A DNA stretch of 5,749 nt, taken from the NCBI GenBank assembly GCA_016295005.1, contig JAEDMA010000087.1, positions 1 to 5,749 of the forward strand, read 5' to 3'. Below, in pieces: positions 5,749 to 5,749 of this stretch. How positions within the stretch are numbered: the first letter of the stretch is position 1; each line of letters begins with the position of its first letter. Below the pieces are notes generated by a model, which ran no database searches, was not told the DNA's origin, and was given only the letters and a program-made list of their open reading frames with translations. This DNA comes from Christensenellaceae bacterium (lineage in GTDB: Bacteria > Bacillota > Clostridia > Christensenellales > Borkfalkiaceae). The translations under genes were made by a program, and so were the position numbers.

Positions 5749-5749
5749 G
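5719..5749. repeat. GC-rich nested palindromes at the window edge
   Basis: Three overlapping dyads occur: CCCGCGGG (5719-5726), GGGGTT (5724-5729) with AACCCC (5740-5745), and CTTAGG (5730-5735) with CCTAAG (5744-5749). The last two are mutually exclusive hairpins. The composition contrasts with the A-run just before it. It may be the end of a mobile element or structured RNA extending beyond the window; the element type cannot be identified from 31 bases. Confidence 0.5.

Overview
The window looks like a chromosomal segment from a low-to-moderate GC Bacillota bacterium, most likely an uncultured member of the class Clostridia. The basis is a Bacillus/Clostridium-type ~570-residue phospho-sugar mutase, a compact tRNA operon with CCA encoded in every gene (Gly-Arg-His-Gln-Lys-Lys), near-consensus sigma-A promoters, AAAGG-type ribosome binding sites and U-tract terminators. 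The class is an inference from gene content and cannot be proved from this window.

Layout. (1) 1-2500: housekeeping. A minus-strand phosphoglucomutase gene (268-1977) has a perfect TTGACA-17-TATAAT promoter about 210 bases upstream of its start, so it carries an unusually long 5' leader. A U-tract hairpin (107-135) ends it. (2) 2447-3095: a plus-strand tRNA operon of six genes driven by TTGACA-17-TACAAT and closed by a strong terminator. A perfect 16-bp hairpin lies between the last two (both Lys) genes. The Arg and His genes have stem mismatches. (3) 3129-5445: an accessory cassette on the minus strand, convergent with the tRNA operon. It holds an EcoRI-family adenine DNA methyltransferase followed, with an 11-base overlap, by a DUF262-HNH nuclease. 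(4) 5321-5749: a divergent control region and a small XRE/Cro-type regulator whose last ten residues look foreign, ending in a GC-rich palindromic stretch that runs off the window.

How it may work together. The methyltransferase and nuclease are translationally linked and are best read as a restriction-modification pair. The methylase belongs to the family of the classical type II enzyme M.EcoRI. The expected EcoRI-type nuclease is replaced by a GmrSD/SspE-like DUF262 domain fused to a canonical HNH domain. The divergent XRE protein, with an 8-bp inverted repeat across its own -10 and ribosome binding site, is a plausible controller. This pairing is the most interesting biology in the window. 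Sampled 60-base lines show a base-composition shift (30 G/C at 1501-1560 in the mutase, 13 at 4681-4740 in the methylase), which fits horizontal acquisition next to a tRNA locus.
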